A DNA stretch of 50,579 nt from Gammaproteobacteria bacterium (GTDB lineage Bacteria; Pseudomonadota; Gammaproteobacteria; Ga0077536). The position numbers and the translations under genes are program-made. The notes beneath the pieces are model-generated. The model saw only the letters and a list, made by a program, of their open reading frames with translations. It was not told where the DNA came from and did not search any database. The stretch lies in the NCBI GenBank assembly GCA_030429865.1, contig JAUIFX010000006.1, positions 1 to 50,579 of the forward strand, given 5' to 3'. Below, in pieces: positions 14,640 through 22,969 of the stretch (positions are counted from its first letter, which is position 1; each line of letters begins with the position of its first letter).

Positions 14640-17111
14640 ATGGAATTTCCCATCGATGCCGTCCTGCCGCGCCTGCTCGAGGTGCTCGACGCGACGCCCC
14701 GCGTGGTGCTCGAGGCGCCGCCCGGCGCCGGCAAGACGACGCAGGTGCCGCCGGCCCTGCTCGCCGCGCCGTGGTGTACGGGCAAGGTGCTGATGCTCGA
14801 ACCGCGGCGCATCGCGGCGCGCGCAGCGGCCGGCTTCATGGCCGAACGGCGCGGCGAGGAGGTCGGTGAGACCGTCGGCTACCGGGTGCGTTTCGATGCG
14901 CGCGTGTCGGCGCGCACGCGCATCGAGGTGGTCACCGAGGGGATCCTGACGCGCATGCTGCAGGACGACCCGACCCTCGACGGCATCTCGGCGCTCGTCT
15001 TCGACGAGTTCCACGAGCGCAACCTGGCGAGCGACCTCGGCCTCGCGCTGGCGCTCGACGTGCAGCAGTCGCTGCGCCCGGACCTGCGTCTCGTGGTGAT
15101 GTCGGCCACGCTCGACGGTGCGCGCCTGGCCGCGTTTCTCGACGCCCCCGAAATCAGCGCGCCGGGACGCAGCTTCCCGGTCGCGATCGAGCATTTCGCG
15201 GCGCGGCGCGACGAGCGCCCGGAGCATCATCTCAAGCGCGCCGTCGCCGCCGCACTCGACGCGATCGACGGTGACGTGCTGTGTTTCCTGCCCGGGCGCG
15301 CCGCGATCGAGCGCGCCCGGCGCGTGCTCGAGGAGCGCATCGGCCCGGACGTCGAAGTCGCGGTGCTGCACGGCGAACTCGGACTCGACGAACAGGCCCG
15401 TGTGCTGCGCCCTGGCCGGGGACGTCGCGTGGTGCTCGCGACCAATGTCGCCGAGTCCAGCCTGACGCTGCCCGGCGTGCGCGCGGTGGTCGACAGCGGC
15501 CTCGCGCGCGAACCCCGTTTCGACCCGGCCAGCGGCATGAGCCGCCTCGAGACGGTGACCATCACGGCGCCCTCGGCGACGCAGCGCGCCGGCCGCGCGG
15601 GGCGCGTCGCGCCCGGCCTGTGCTTGCGGCTGTGGCCGTCGAGCCAGCGCCTCGAGGCCGCTACGCGGCCCGAGCTGGCACAGGTCGAACTGTCCGGCTT
15701 CGTCCTCGAGACACGCGCCTGGGGCAGCGACGCGCTGCGCCTTCTCGACCCGCCGCCGGCCGGCAGCATCGCGCAGGCGGAGACCCTGCTGGCCGCGCTC
15801 GGGGCGCTCGATGCGTACGGCCGCATCACGCGCCACGGCCGCGAGCTGCTCGCGCTCGGCACTTCGCCACGGCTCGCCAACGCCGTGCTCCGCGCGCCGT
15901 CCGGACTGACCGCGCTCGCCTGCGACGTCGCCGCGCTGCTCGAAGGGCGCGACCCGTTGCGCGGCCCGGCACGCACCGATGATGACCTCGCCACCCGGCT
16001 CGACGCGCTCGCGGCCTACCGTGCGCGGCGCCTGCCTGCCGACGCCGATCGCCACGCGCTGCGCGGCATCGACCAGGCCGCACGCCAGTGGCGCCGCCGG
16101 CTCGGCCTCGGCGCGGCGGATGCCGCGGCGCCCGTCGCCGGCGACGTCGGACAGGTTCTCGCCCACGCCTATCCCGACCGCATCGCGCGACGCGATGGTA
16201 CCGATCCGCTGCGCTACCGGCTCAGCAACGGCCGCGGCGCGCGGCTGCAGGAAGACTCCGCGCTCGCCGGCAGCCCGTGGCTGGTCGTCGCCGAGCTGCG
16301 CTTCGACGCGCGCGACAGCCGCGTGCTGCGCGCGGCGGTGCTCGACGAGGCGGTACTCGAACGCGACTTCGCGCAGGCCTTCGAGGTCACCGTCACGCAC
16401 CGCTTCGACGCGGCCACGCGGGCGGTCGAAGTGCGCGAGGAGCGTCGCTTCATGGCGCTCGTGCTCGAATCGCGCAAGCGACTGGCGCCGCGCGACGCCG
16501 CCAGCGCCGCGGCCCTCGCCGAGGGCATCGCCGCGCTCGGTCTCGACTGCCTGCCATGGAGCGACACGCTGCGCGAATGGCAGGCGCGCGTCGCGCTGCT
16601 GCGCGCTCATTGTCCCGAACTCGGTCTGCCCGATGTCTCCGATACGGCGCTCGCCGCGAGCCTCGACGACTGGCTCGTGCCGGCGCTCTACGGCAAGACG
16701 CGGCTGGCCGAGATCGCGGCCGAGGAATTCGCCGCGTTGCTCATGCTCAAGCTCGACCATGCCGCGCGCCAGGCGCTCGCCGAGCATGCGCCGGAGACGC
16801 TGACGGTGCCGAGCGGGGCGCGCAAACGCCTCAGCTACACCCAGGGCGACGCGCCGGTGCTCGCGGTCAAGCTGCAGGAGTTGTTCGGGCTTGCCGACGG
16901 GCCGCGCGTCGCGCGCGGCCGCGTCGCCGTGGTGCTGCACCTGCTCTCGCCGCGCCAGGCGCCGATCCAGGTCACGCGCGATCTCAGGAGCTTCTGGAGC
17001 AACACCTACCCCGAGGTGAAGAAAGAGCTCAAGGGCCGTTACCCGCGCCACCCGTGGCCGGATGATCCCTGGACGGCGACGCCGACCGCGCGCACCCAGC
17101 GGCGCCGCTGA
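14640..17111 (+). CDS. hrpB: ATP-dependent helicase HrpB
   Basis: 823 residues, matching the usual ~810-residue HrpB of proteobacteria. Walker A is APPGAGKTT (26-34), the DEAH box is DEFHER (123-128), motif III is SATLDG near 152, and motif VI is QRAGRAGR with the arginine finger. A long C-terminal HrpB-specific region follows the helicase core and ends in the family's KKELKGRYPRHPWP pattern. HrpB is a DEAH/RHA helicase of poorly defined role, sometimes linked to RNA or stress functions. Monocistronic, and convergent with the cNMP-binding gene only three bases away. Confidence 0.96.
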   Translation: MEFPIDAVLPRLLEVLDATPRVVLEAPPGAGKTTQVPPALLAAPWCTGKVLMLEPRRIAARAAAGFMAERRGEEVGETVGYRVRFDARVSARTRIEVVTEGILTRMLQDDPTLDGISALVFDEFHERNLASDLGLALALDVQQSLRPDLRLVVMSATLDGARLAAFLDAPEISAPGRSFPVAIEHFAARRDERPEHHLKRAVAAALDAIDGDVLCFLPGRAAIERARRVLEERIGPDVEVAVLHGELGLDEQARVLRPGRGRRVVLATNVAESSLTLPGVRAVVDSGLAREPRFDPASGMSRLETVTITAPSATQRAGRAGRVAPGLCLRLWPSSQRLEAATRPELAQVELSGFVLETRAWGSDALRLLDPPPAGSIAQAETLLAALGALDAYGRITRHGRELLALGTSPRLANAVLRAPSGLTALACDVAALLEGRDPLRGPARTDDDLATRLDALAAYRARRLPADADRHALRGIDQAARQWRRRLGLGAADAAAPVAGDVGQVLAHAYPDRIARRDGTDPLRYRLSNGRGARLQEDSALAGSPWLVVAELRFDARDSRVLRAAVLDEAVLERDFAQAFEVTVTHRFDAATRAVEVREERRFMALVLESRKRLAPRDAASAAALAEGIAALGLDCLPWSDTLREWQARVALLRAHCPELGLPDVSDTALAASLDDWLVPALYGKTRLAEIAAEEFAALLMLKLDHAARQALAEHAPETLTVPSGARKRLSYTQGDAPVLAVKLQELFGLADGPRVARGRVAVVLHLLSPRQAPIQVTRDLRSFWSNTYPEVKKELKGRYPRHPWPDDPWTATPTARTQRRR

Positions 17112-17114
17112 GCG

Positions 17115-17474
17115 TCAGTGCAAGGTGTCGTCCATGTGGCGCAGGCGCGCTGCGAGCACGCGCATCACGTGCAATGCGAAGAACGGGTGTTGCTGGACGA
17201 GGAACGTGAAACGCCGCTCGTCGACGCGAGCGACTTTGCAGCTCCCGCACGCCGTCGCCGTGGCGCTGCGTGGCTCGGCGTCGATCAGCGCCATCTCGCC
17301 GAACAGCTCGCCGGGTTCGAGGTGACCGATCTCGATGCCGCGAACACTGAGCCTGATGCGGCCGGCAACGAGCACGTACATGGCGTCACCCGGTTCTCCC
17401 TCGATGAAGACAATGTGCCCGTCCGGGTACTCGGCGACGTCCGTCTCGTTATTGAAGAGGTTGTTCAGATTCAT
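17115..17474 (-). CDS. Stand-alone cyclic-nucleotide-binding domain protein
   Basis: 119 residues containing a single cNMP-binding beta-barrel. GDAMYVLVAGRIRL and FGEMALIDAEPRSATATA are the phosphate-binding-cassette hallmarks, including the Glu and Arg that contact the ribose-phosphate. There is no helix-turn-helix, channel or enzyme domain, so it is a sensor module without its own output. Start ATG at 17474; the open frame upstream is not protein-like. Stop codons of this gene and hrpB lie three bases apart. Partners might include kinases or acetyltransferases regulated in trans, but nothing in the sequence tells which. Confidence 0.88.
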   Translation of the reverse strand: MNLNNLFNNETDVAEYPDGHIVFIEGEPGDAMYVLVAGRIRLSVRGIEIGHLEPGELFGEMALIDAEPRSATATACGSCKVARVDERRFTFLVQQHPFFALHVMRVLAARLRHMDDTLH

Positions 17475-17598
17475 CGATTCCCCGCTCGCTGACGGCACCC
17501 GCGGCAGGAGGCCGCGGCAATGCGAACGAGCCAGCTTCGATCGCCAGCATGACCATTTGATGACGGTTCGATGAAGCAACGCTTGATGCCGCCGGGGA

Positions 17599-17624
17599 AC
17601 GACGGGCGCAGCGCTTCCCGTCGT
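17599..17624 (-). terminator. Hairpin downstream of the MFS gene
   Basis: A perfect eight-base stem (ACGACGGG 17599-17606, CCCGTCGT 17617-17624) with a ten-base loop lies 15 bases past the MFS stop. It probably ends that transcript before the cNMP gene, although no strong U-tract follows. Confidence 0.4.
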
Positions 17625-17638
17625 GTCGGCGCGGTCGT

Positions 17639-18925
17639 TCAGCGCGCGTCCTCGGCGCGCGCGAGATCGCCCGCGAGGTGCTTGCCGCCGACGTAGAAAT
17701 GCGCGGCGACCCAGAAGTTCACGGCGCCGAACAGGAACAAACTCCAGCGCAGCGAGTCGTCGCCGAAGCGGCTCACGAGCAGGTCGCTGACGAGGCCGAC
17801 CGCCCAGGGGCCGGCGCCGAGACCGATGATGTTGGCGATGAACAGCAGGATGGCCGAGGCCATGGCGCGCATGCGCAGGCGTACCAGCCCCTGCGCCTGC
17901 GCGAATGACGTCGCCTGCCAGAAGTTGGCGGCGAAGATCGGCGGCAGGAACAGCACCAGCGCGAGGTAAGGGTTGTCGACGAGATACGCGGCGGCACCGA
18001 ACGGTACCGCGAGCACCATGGCAACGGCGACCGTCCACAGGTACCAGCGCGTATCGCGCGCGCCGAAACGGTCCGCGCACCAGCCGCCGAGGAACATGCC
18101 GGCGCCGCCGGCGATGCCCATGGCGAGACCGAACCACAGGCCGATCTCGCCGGTGCCCAGGCCATGCGTGCGGATCAGGAAAGCAGGGAACCACGCGGCC
18201 ACGCCGTAGCCGACGAATGCCGCCATCGCGCCACCGAGCGAGAGGTGCACGAAGGCGCGGCGCCGGGCGAGAAAGCGGAACGTCTCCATCACGCTCGGCC
18301 GGTCGTCGCTCGCGGCGCGGCCCTCGGCGCTGCCGCGCGCCGGCTCTGGCAGGGTGAAACGGACCAGCGCGGCGAGCAGCAGCCCCGGCACGCCGACGAC
18401 GAAGAACGCGCGGCGCCAGCCGAACGCCTCGTTGATCCAGCCGCCGATGAACAGGCCGAACATGATGCCGAAGGGAATGCCGAGCGCGTAGATGCCTAGC
18501 GCGGTGGCGCGTTCGCGCGGCGGGTAGTAATCGGAGATCAGCGAATGTGCCGGCGGGCTGCAGCCGGCCTCGCCGACGCCGACGCCGATGCGCGCGACGG
18601 CGAGCTGCCAGAAATTCTGCGCGAGACCCGACAGCGCGGTCATGGCGCTCCACAGTGCGAGCGCGATGCTGATCAGGTTGCGGCGGTTGCCGCGGTCGGC
18701 CCACAGGGCGAGCGGGATGCCCATCGTCGCGTAGAACGCCGCGAAGGCGAAGCCGGCGAGGAAACCGAGCGCCTGGTCGGAGAGCTGCAGGTCGGCTTTG
18801 ATCGACTCCATCAGGATGGAGAGGATCTGACGGTCGATGAAATTGAACGTGTAGACGACGACGAGTATGCCGAGGACGTAGCGGCGTACGCCCGGCCGCG
18901 CCGCATCCGTTTGCGTCACCGACAC
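17639..18925 (-). CDS. MFS transporter, Spinster-like
   Basis: 428 residues with 12 predicted membrane helices. The N-terminal YTFNFIDRQILSILMESIK segment and the loop LWADRGNRRNLISI match the Spns/Spinster branch of the major facilitator superfamily. VGVGEAGCSPPAHSLISDYY in helix 4 is also typical. Bacterial members sit near catabolic genes and are thought to move hydrophobic carboxylates or lipids. It is followed upstream in the transcript by ydhR, whose stop lies 28 bases before this start. Substrate not determinable. Confidence 0.9.
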   Translation of the reverse strand: MSVTQTDAARPGVRRYVLGILVVVYTFNFIDRQILSILMESIKADLQLSDQALGFLAGFAFAAFYATMGIPLALWADRGNRRNLISIALALWSAMTALSGLAQNFWQLAVARIGVGVGEAGCSPPAHSLISDYYPPRERATALGIYALGIPFGIMFGLFIGGWINEAFGWRRAFFVVGVPGLLLAALVRFTLPEPARGSAEGRAASDDRPSVMETFRFLARRRAFVHLSLGGAMAAFVGYGVAAWFPAFLIRTHGLGTGEIGLWFGLAMGIAGGAGMFLGGWCADRFGARDTRWYLWTVAVAMVLAVPFGAAAYLVDNPYLALVLFLPPIFAANFWQATSFAQAQGLVRLRMRAMASAILLFIANIIGLGAGPWAVGLVSDLLVSRFGDDSLRWSLFLFGAVNFWVAAHFYVGGKHLAGDLARAEDAR

Positions 18926-18953
18926 GAGGGCCGCTCCCGACGGGCCTGCGCGT

Positions 18954-19259
18954 TCAGCCGAGCGGGCCGTGGTTGAGCGCGGTCAGCGCCGGGTTGACGT
19001 CGAACACGCGGGCGCGGATGTCGCTGATGCCGAAGCCCTCGAGCCGCGCACTGTGCTTGGCGAGGTAGGCTTCGGCGCTCGCGGCATCGGCGAAGAGGTA
19101 GATGCCGCCCGCCGCGCCCGCCGCCCCGTTCTCGGTCCAGATCTTCCACAGGAAGCCGGGCTCGTCGTTGATCGAGCGCGCGAGGCCGTCGAGCGCCTGG
19201 GCCATCTCGGCGCCGAACGGGCCGCCGAACGGAAAATCGATCTGCAGCAGCGTGGCCAT
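18954..19259 (-). CDS. ydhR: YdhR-family putative monooxygenase
   Basis: 101 residues, exactly the length of E. coli YdhR and similar throughout: MATLLQIDFPFGGPFG, EPGFLWKIWTE, AGGIYLFADAASAEAYL and ARVFDVNPALTALN. The family has a dimeric ferredoxin-like alpha+beta barrel fold and is annotated as a putative antibiotic-biosynthesis-type monooxygenase; its reaction is not established. The ATG at 19259 fits both the family start and a GGGAGGGA SD; an upstream in-frame ATG at 19316 would add 19 residues. Likely first gene of a two-gene operon with the MFS carrier. Confidence 0.95.
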   Translation of the reverse strand: MATLLQIDFPFGGPFGAEMAQALDGLARSINDEPGFLWKIWTENGAAGAAGGIYLFADAASAEAYLAKHSARLEGFGISDIRARVFDVNPALTALNHGPLG

Positions 19260-19286
19260 GGTGATTGCGTCCCTCCCCCGGGCGGC

Positions 19287-19316
19287 ATCGTAGCCGTATT
19301 GTTTCGCGCTTGTCAT
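19287..19316 (-). promoter_or_regulatory. Candidate sigma-70 promoter of ydhR
   Basis: On the minus strand ATGACA (19316-19311) is followed after 18 bases by TACGAT (19292-19287), a 5/6 and 4/6 match to the sigma-70 boxes. It lies about 28 bases before the ydhR ATG, in the short divergent gap shared with the NTF2-like gene. Confidence 0.4.
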
Positions 19317-19371
19317 CCACCGCGCACGATCACCGACAATGGGCTCTCGTCACCGCAGGGGAGCAACCATC

Positions 19372-19914
19372 ATGAGCCCGATCGATCACGACGATGGCGC
19401 GGCGCTCGCCGCGCTCGTCGCGCGCCAGCAGATTGCCGACGTCATCTACCGTTACGCACGCGGCATCGACCGCATGGACTTCGATCTCGTGCGCTCGTGC
19501 TATCACCCGGATGCCTACGACGATCACGGCGCGTTCGCCGGCAACGTCGAGCAGTTCATTGCCGCCGCCGCGGCGTTCCTCGGGCGCTGGACCGCGACCC
19601 AGCACTTCATGGGCAACATGCTCATCGAGATCGATGGCGAGCGCGCGCGCGCCGAGACCTATGCCGTCGCCTATCACCGCCGCGAGGATGCGGACGGTAA
19701 CGGCAAGGACGACATCATGGGGATCCGCTACGTCGATCGCTTCGAGCGGCGCGCCGGTGCCTGGAAGATCGCCCATCGCGTCGTTGCCACCGAATGGCGC
19801 CGCGTCGATCCGGTCAGCGGCGCGCGCCACCGTGGCGAAATCGGCGTGTGGGGGCGCCGCGACGGCGACGACGTGCTCGACTGGATCATGGATGCGCGCC
19901 CACCCGCGAGCTGA
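19372..19914 (+). CDS. SnoaL/NTF2-like protein
   Basis: 180 residues with the cone-shaped NTF2/SnoaL fold signature. An N-terminal helix contains ARQQIADVIYRYARGIDRMD, followed by HPDAYDDHGAF, TQHFMGN and a C-terminal sheet with W-K-I and RVVATEWRRV. The paired Tyr/Arg-Asp near residues 25-35 and the central His are the usual pocket residues of the bile-acid dehydratase-like and scytalone-dehydratase-like members. It may be a dehydratase or isomerase of a cyclic substrate. A GGGAG SD precedes the ATG at 19372. Divergent from ydhR, convergent with ybaK. Confidence 0.85.
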   Translation: MSPIDHDDGAALAALVARQQIADVIYRYARGIDRMDFDLVRSCYHPDAYDDHGAFAGNVEQFIAAAAAFLGRWTATQHFMGNMLIEIDGERARAETYAVAYHRREDADGNGKDDIMGIRYVDRFERRAGAWKIAHRVVATEWRRVDPVSGARHRGEIGVWGRRDGDDVLDWIMDARPPAS

Positions 19915-19926
19915 GCGCGCGGCGCG

Positions 19927-20397
19927 TCAGTGCGTCGCCAGCGCTGCACTCACTGCGCCGGTCAGCGTCAGCAGGTCAGCCGGGGCGAGTTCGAGGTCGA
20001 GCCCGCGCCGCCCACCGCTGACGTAGATGGTGGGAAAGCCCAGCGCCGATTCGTCCAGCGCCATCGGCAGGCGTTTCTTCTGCCCCAGTGGGCTGATGCC
20101 GCCCATGACGTAGCCGGTCGCCCGCTCGGCGGCTTCGCGTGGCGCCATCGCCGCCTTCTTCGCCCCGAGTGCGCGCGCGACCTGTTTCATGTCGAGCTGC
20201 GCGTTTGCCGGCACGATGCCGACGGCGAGACCGCCGCCGTCGAGGCTGACGACGAGCGTCTTGAACACGCGCGCCGGATCGAGGCCGAGCTTCTCGGCGG
20301 CTTCGAGCCCGAACGAGCGCGCGTTGGCGTCGTGGGCGTACTCGTGGACGGCAAAGGTGATGCGCGCACGGCGCGCGGCGGTGATGGCGGGCGTCAC
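19927..20397 (-). CDS. ybaK: Cys-tRNA(Pro) deacylase YbaK/EbsC
   Basis: 156 residues, full length for YbaK, which removes Cys mischarged onto tRNA-Pro and so guards translation accuracy. Seen are the KTLVVSLDGGGLAVGIVPAN core, the catalytic-lysine region ALGAKKAAMA and the YVMGGISPLGQKKRLP loop, all hallmarks of the family. The gene is divergent from the cobalamin riboswitch unit and unrelated to it in function. Confidence 0.95.
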   Translation of the reverse strand: MTPAITAARRARITFAVHEYAHDANARSFGLEAAEKLGLDPARVFKTLVVSLDGGGLAVGIVPANAQLDMKQVARALGAKKAAMAPREAAERATGYVMGGISPLGQKKRLPMALDESALGFPTIYVSGGRRGLDLELAPADLLTLTGAVSAALATH

Positions 20398-20468
20398 GGC
20401 GGGTTCCCGGGCTGGTCGATGTGGCGATTATCCGTCATCCGGGTTCCCGCGGCGCGCAGCGCGCTTGC

Positions 20469-20487
20469 CCCGGGAGCGCTTCCCGGG
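20469..20487. repeat. Perfect hairpin ahead of the riboswitch
   Basis: CCCGGGA (20469-20475), a five-base loop and TCCCGGG (20481-20487) form a seven-base stem in the 114-base spacer between ybaK and the riboswitch. As both flanking genes read away from it, it is not an ordinary terminator. It might be part of the leader or a protein site. Confidence 0.4.
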
Positions 20488-20511
20488 TTAGCGTAGCGCT
20501 TCAGTTGCGCT

Positions 20512-20697
20512 CAGGTGCCGCGCGCCCATCCGGGAACGCGGTGAAACGGGAAGCACGGTGCGCCGCCTCGCGGCAAAGCCGTCACTGCCCCCGCAACGGT
20601 AAGTGGATCGACCCCGGTTCACCGCCACTGTGCCACGGCACGGGAAGGCATCGGGGTACCGCGCTCGGCGCACTCCACGAGTCCGGAGACCGGCCTG
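20512..20697 (+). promoter_or_regulatory. Cobalamin (AdoCbl-type) riboswitch
   Basis: The leader contains the conserved blocks in order: GGTGCC (20514-20519), GGGAA with GGTGAAA (20532 onward), GCCGTCACTGCCCCCGCAAC (20579-20598), GCCACTG (20624-20630), GGGAAGGC (20642-20649) and the B12-box GAGTCCGGAGACCGGCC (20679-20695). Spacing and order match the cobalamin riboswitch family. It ends about 38 bases before the receptor's TTG. The receptor's SD (GGAGG, 20722-20726) lies just beyond the aptamer and no terminator with a U-run is seen. Control is therefore probably at translation initiation: B12 binding would hide the SD. Confidence 0.96.
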
Positions 20698-20733
20698 TGC
20701 GTTCGTCTCAATGCTGGTCGCGGAGGGCGACGG

Positions 20734-22935
20734 TTGAACGTGCTTGCCATCACGCGGCCCGCCCGCGCTCTCGTCCACTGCCTGCCGCTCGCACTGGCGC
20801 TGACTACCGCCGGCCTGTCCGCGCGCGCGCCAGCCGCCACGCCGACGGCGGGTGGCGGCCCGTTCGAGATGGAAGAGATCGTCGTCACCGGCACGCGCGA
20901 GGCGCGCGTGTGGGAAGCGCCGCGCAGCGTCGCGGTCATCACCGCCGACGACATCGCGCGCTCGACCAGCGGCAACCTCGTCGACCTGCTCGCGCGTGAA
21001 GCGAACGTCAACCTGCGCAGCTTCTTCGGTCACGACAAGTTTGCCGGCGTCGACATCCGCGGCATGGGCGACACGTTCTCGAGCAACGTGCTGGTGCTCG
21101 TCGACGGCGTGAGGCTCAATGAGGTCGATCTCTCCGGCGCGGATTTCTCGTCCATTCCGCTCGACCAGGTCGAACGCATCGAAGTCATCCGCGGTGCCAA
21201 CGCGGTGCGCTATGGCAGCGGCGCGGTGGGCGGGGTGATCAACATCCGCACGCGGCGCGCGGGTGAGCAGCCATCCGCCAACGCCCGCGTCAGCGCCGGC
21301 AGTTTCGATACTTATACGACGGCGCTCGATCTCGGCGGCGGCTACCGGGGGTTCAGCGCCAACGTCGATGCCGCCTACCACGATACCGACGGCTTCCGCG
21401 ACAACGGTGCGTTCCGCAAGAAGGACGGCGCACTGGAACTGCGCTACGACCACGCCGACTGGCTCTCGGCCTACGTGCGCGCTGCGCTGCACGAGGATGC
21501 CTACGGCATACCGGGGCCCATCCCGCGCGCCGACCTGGAGCGCTCGGCCAAGGCCCGCCAGGCCGCCGCCGCGCCGGACGATGCCGGCGAGACGTTGGAT
21601 CGCCGCTACCGCGCCGGCCTCGAGATCGATCTCGGTCGCTTCGGGCACATCCAGGGCCTCGCGCGGCACCGCAACCGCACCAACCGTTTCGTCGTCGGCT
21701 ACACACCGTTGGTCAACGTGCGCGACCAGCGCAGCGCGATCGAGTCGGTGATGCGCAACTACGAAGGTACCTGGACGCTGCCCTACGCGCTGCTTGGCCA
21801 CGATCACGAGCTGGTACTCGGCTTCGACACCATGAGCGCCGACTACGAGCGGCGCGAGAACGGCCGCGGCCTGGTCGATCGCAGCCGTGCACGTGTCGGG
21901 CGCGTTGGCCAGCACGGCGGCTTCGTCGGCTCGCGCTGGTCCTTGCCGCTCGATGTCGCCGTCGACCTCGGCTACCGCCACGATCGCTTCCGCGTCGACC
22001 GGCGCGAGGAAGCCCTGCGCCGCGTATGCGACATCGAGCTGGTCGACAACGTCGTCGAGACGACCGTGTTCGTCGAGGTCTTCCCGGGCTTCTCGGTGCC
22101 GGTGATCGTCCCGGTCACGGTCACGCTGCCGGTCGAGACCAACTGCCGCGGCGAACTCGCGGTGACGCCGGCGCAGCGCGAGCGCTGGCGCAACGAGGCC
22201 TGGGAAGCGGGCCTGAGCTGGCAGCCACGCAACTGGCTGACGGCCTATCTCAGCTGGCACCGCAGCTTCCGCAATCCGAACGTCGACGAACTCGCACTGG
22301 CAAGCAGCGATCTGCGCCCCCAGCAGGGCGAGCACTGGGAACTCGGCGTGCGCGTGCGCGGCGACGGCCGCTTCGAGGCGGCCCTCGCGCTGTTCCGCAT
22401 GACCGTCGATGACGAGATTTTCTACGGTTTCGATCCCGGCACCGGGCTCGACGTCAATTTCAACCTCGACCAGGGCACCGAGCGTCACGGCGTCGAACTC
22501 GAACTCAAGGGGCAGCTCACGCGCACGCTGCGCGGCTGGCTGAACGCGAGCTATCTCGATGCACGCCTCGCCGAGACCGGCGCGCTCGAGCCCGCCGTGC
22601 CGCGCAACCGCACCGATACCTTCATTCCGCTCGTGCCGCGCGACAAGCTTGCCGCGGGGCTCGAGTGGCAGCCGCATGCGCGCCTGACATTGACCACCGC
22701 GGTCACGTATACCGGCACGCGCTACGACGGCAACGATTTCAGCAACGACCAGTACGACAAGCTCGATGCCTATCACGTCGTCGATGCGAAGCTGCGCTGG
22801 CAGGGCGACGGCTACGCCATCGGCGCGGCCGTCAGCAACCTGACCGATGCGGTCTACGCGACGGCCGGCTATAGCGGCACGGTCTATCCCATGCCGCCGC
22901 GCAGCGTGATGCTCGAGCTGGCGCTGCACCTGTGA
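20734..22935 (+). CDS. btuB: TonB-dependent outer-membrane receptor, BtuB-like
   Basis: 733 residues. Signal peptide (about 1-34), TonB box EEIVVTG (47-53), plug domain (about 58-180, with VDIRGMGDTFSSNVLVLVDG and the RIEVIRGANAVRYGSGAVGG motif), then a 22-strand-type barrel. The riboswitch upstream makes cobalamin the likely ligand. The TTG start is supported by GGAGG at 20722-20726, seven bases away. A nine-codon reading frame (20711-20737) ends overlapping this TTG as TTGA, so starts may be coupled. An unusual V/T/P-rich segment between Cys432 and Cys471 looks like a disulfide-closed external loop. It heads a likely operon with two tagged surface proteins. Confidence 0.92.
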   Translation: MNVLAITRPARALVHCLPLALALTTAGLSARAPAATPTAGGGPFEMEEIVVTGTREARVWEAPRSVAVITADDIARSTSGNLVDLLAREANVNLRSFFGHDKFAGVDIRGMGDTFSSNVLVLVDGVRLNEVDLSGADFSSIPLDQVERIEVIRGANAVRYGSGAVGGVINIRTRRAGEQPSANARVSAGSFDTYTTALDLGGGYRGFSANVDAAYHDTDGFRDNGAFRKKDGALELRYDHADWLSAYVRAALHEDAYGIPGPIPRADLERSAKARQAAAAPDDAGETLDRRYRAGLEIDLGRFGHIQGLARHRNRTNRFVVGYTPLVNVRDQRSAIESVMRNYEGTWTLPYALLGHDHELVLGFDTMSADYERRENGRGLVDRSRARVGRVGQHGGFVGSRWSLPLDVAVDLGYRHDRFRVDRREEALRRVCDIELVDNVVETTVFVEVFPGFSVPVIVPVTVTLPVETNCRGELAVTPAQRERWRNEAWEAGLSWQPRNWLTAYLSWHRSFRNPNVDELALASSDLRPQQGEHWELGVRVRGDGRFEAALALFRMTVDDEIFYGFDPGTGLDVNFNLDQGTERHGVELELKGQLTRTLRGWLNASYLDARLAETGALEPAVPRNRTDTFIPLVPRDKLAAGLEWQPHARLTLTTAVTYTGTRYDGNDFSNDQYDKLDAYHVVDAKLRWQGDGYAIGAAVSNLTDAVYATAGYSGTVYPMPPRSVMLELALHL

Positions 22936-22969
22936 GGGCGCGGCGATTCACGACACAGGAGGGAGATTG

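Noticed and set aside
14619-17051. An 810-codon open frame antisense to hrpB
   Set aside because: Arg/Glu/Ala-rich shadow; hrpB on the other strand has all helicase motifs.
20488-22929. An 813-codon open frame antisense to the TonB receptor
   Set aside because: Codon-structure shadow of a GC-rich gene; product has no fold-like pattern while the sense strand encodes a complete receptor.
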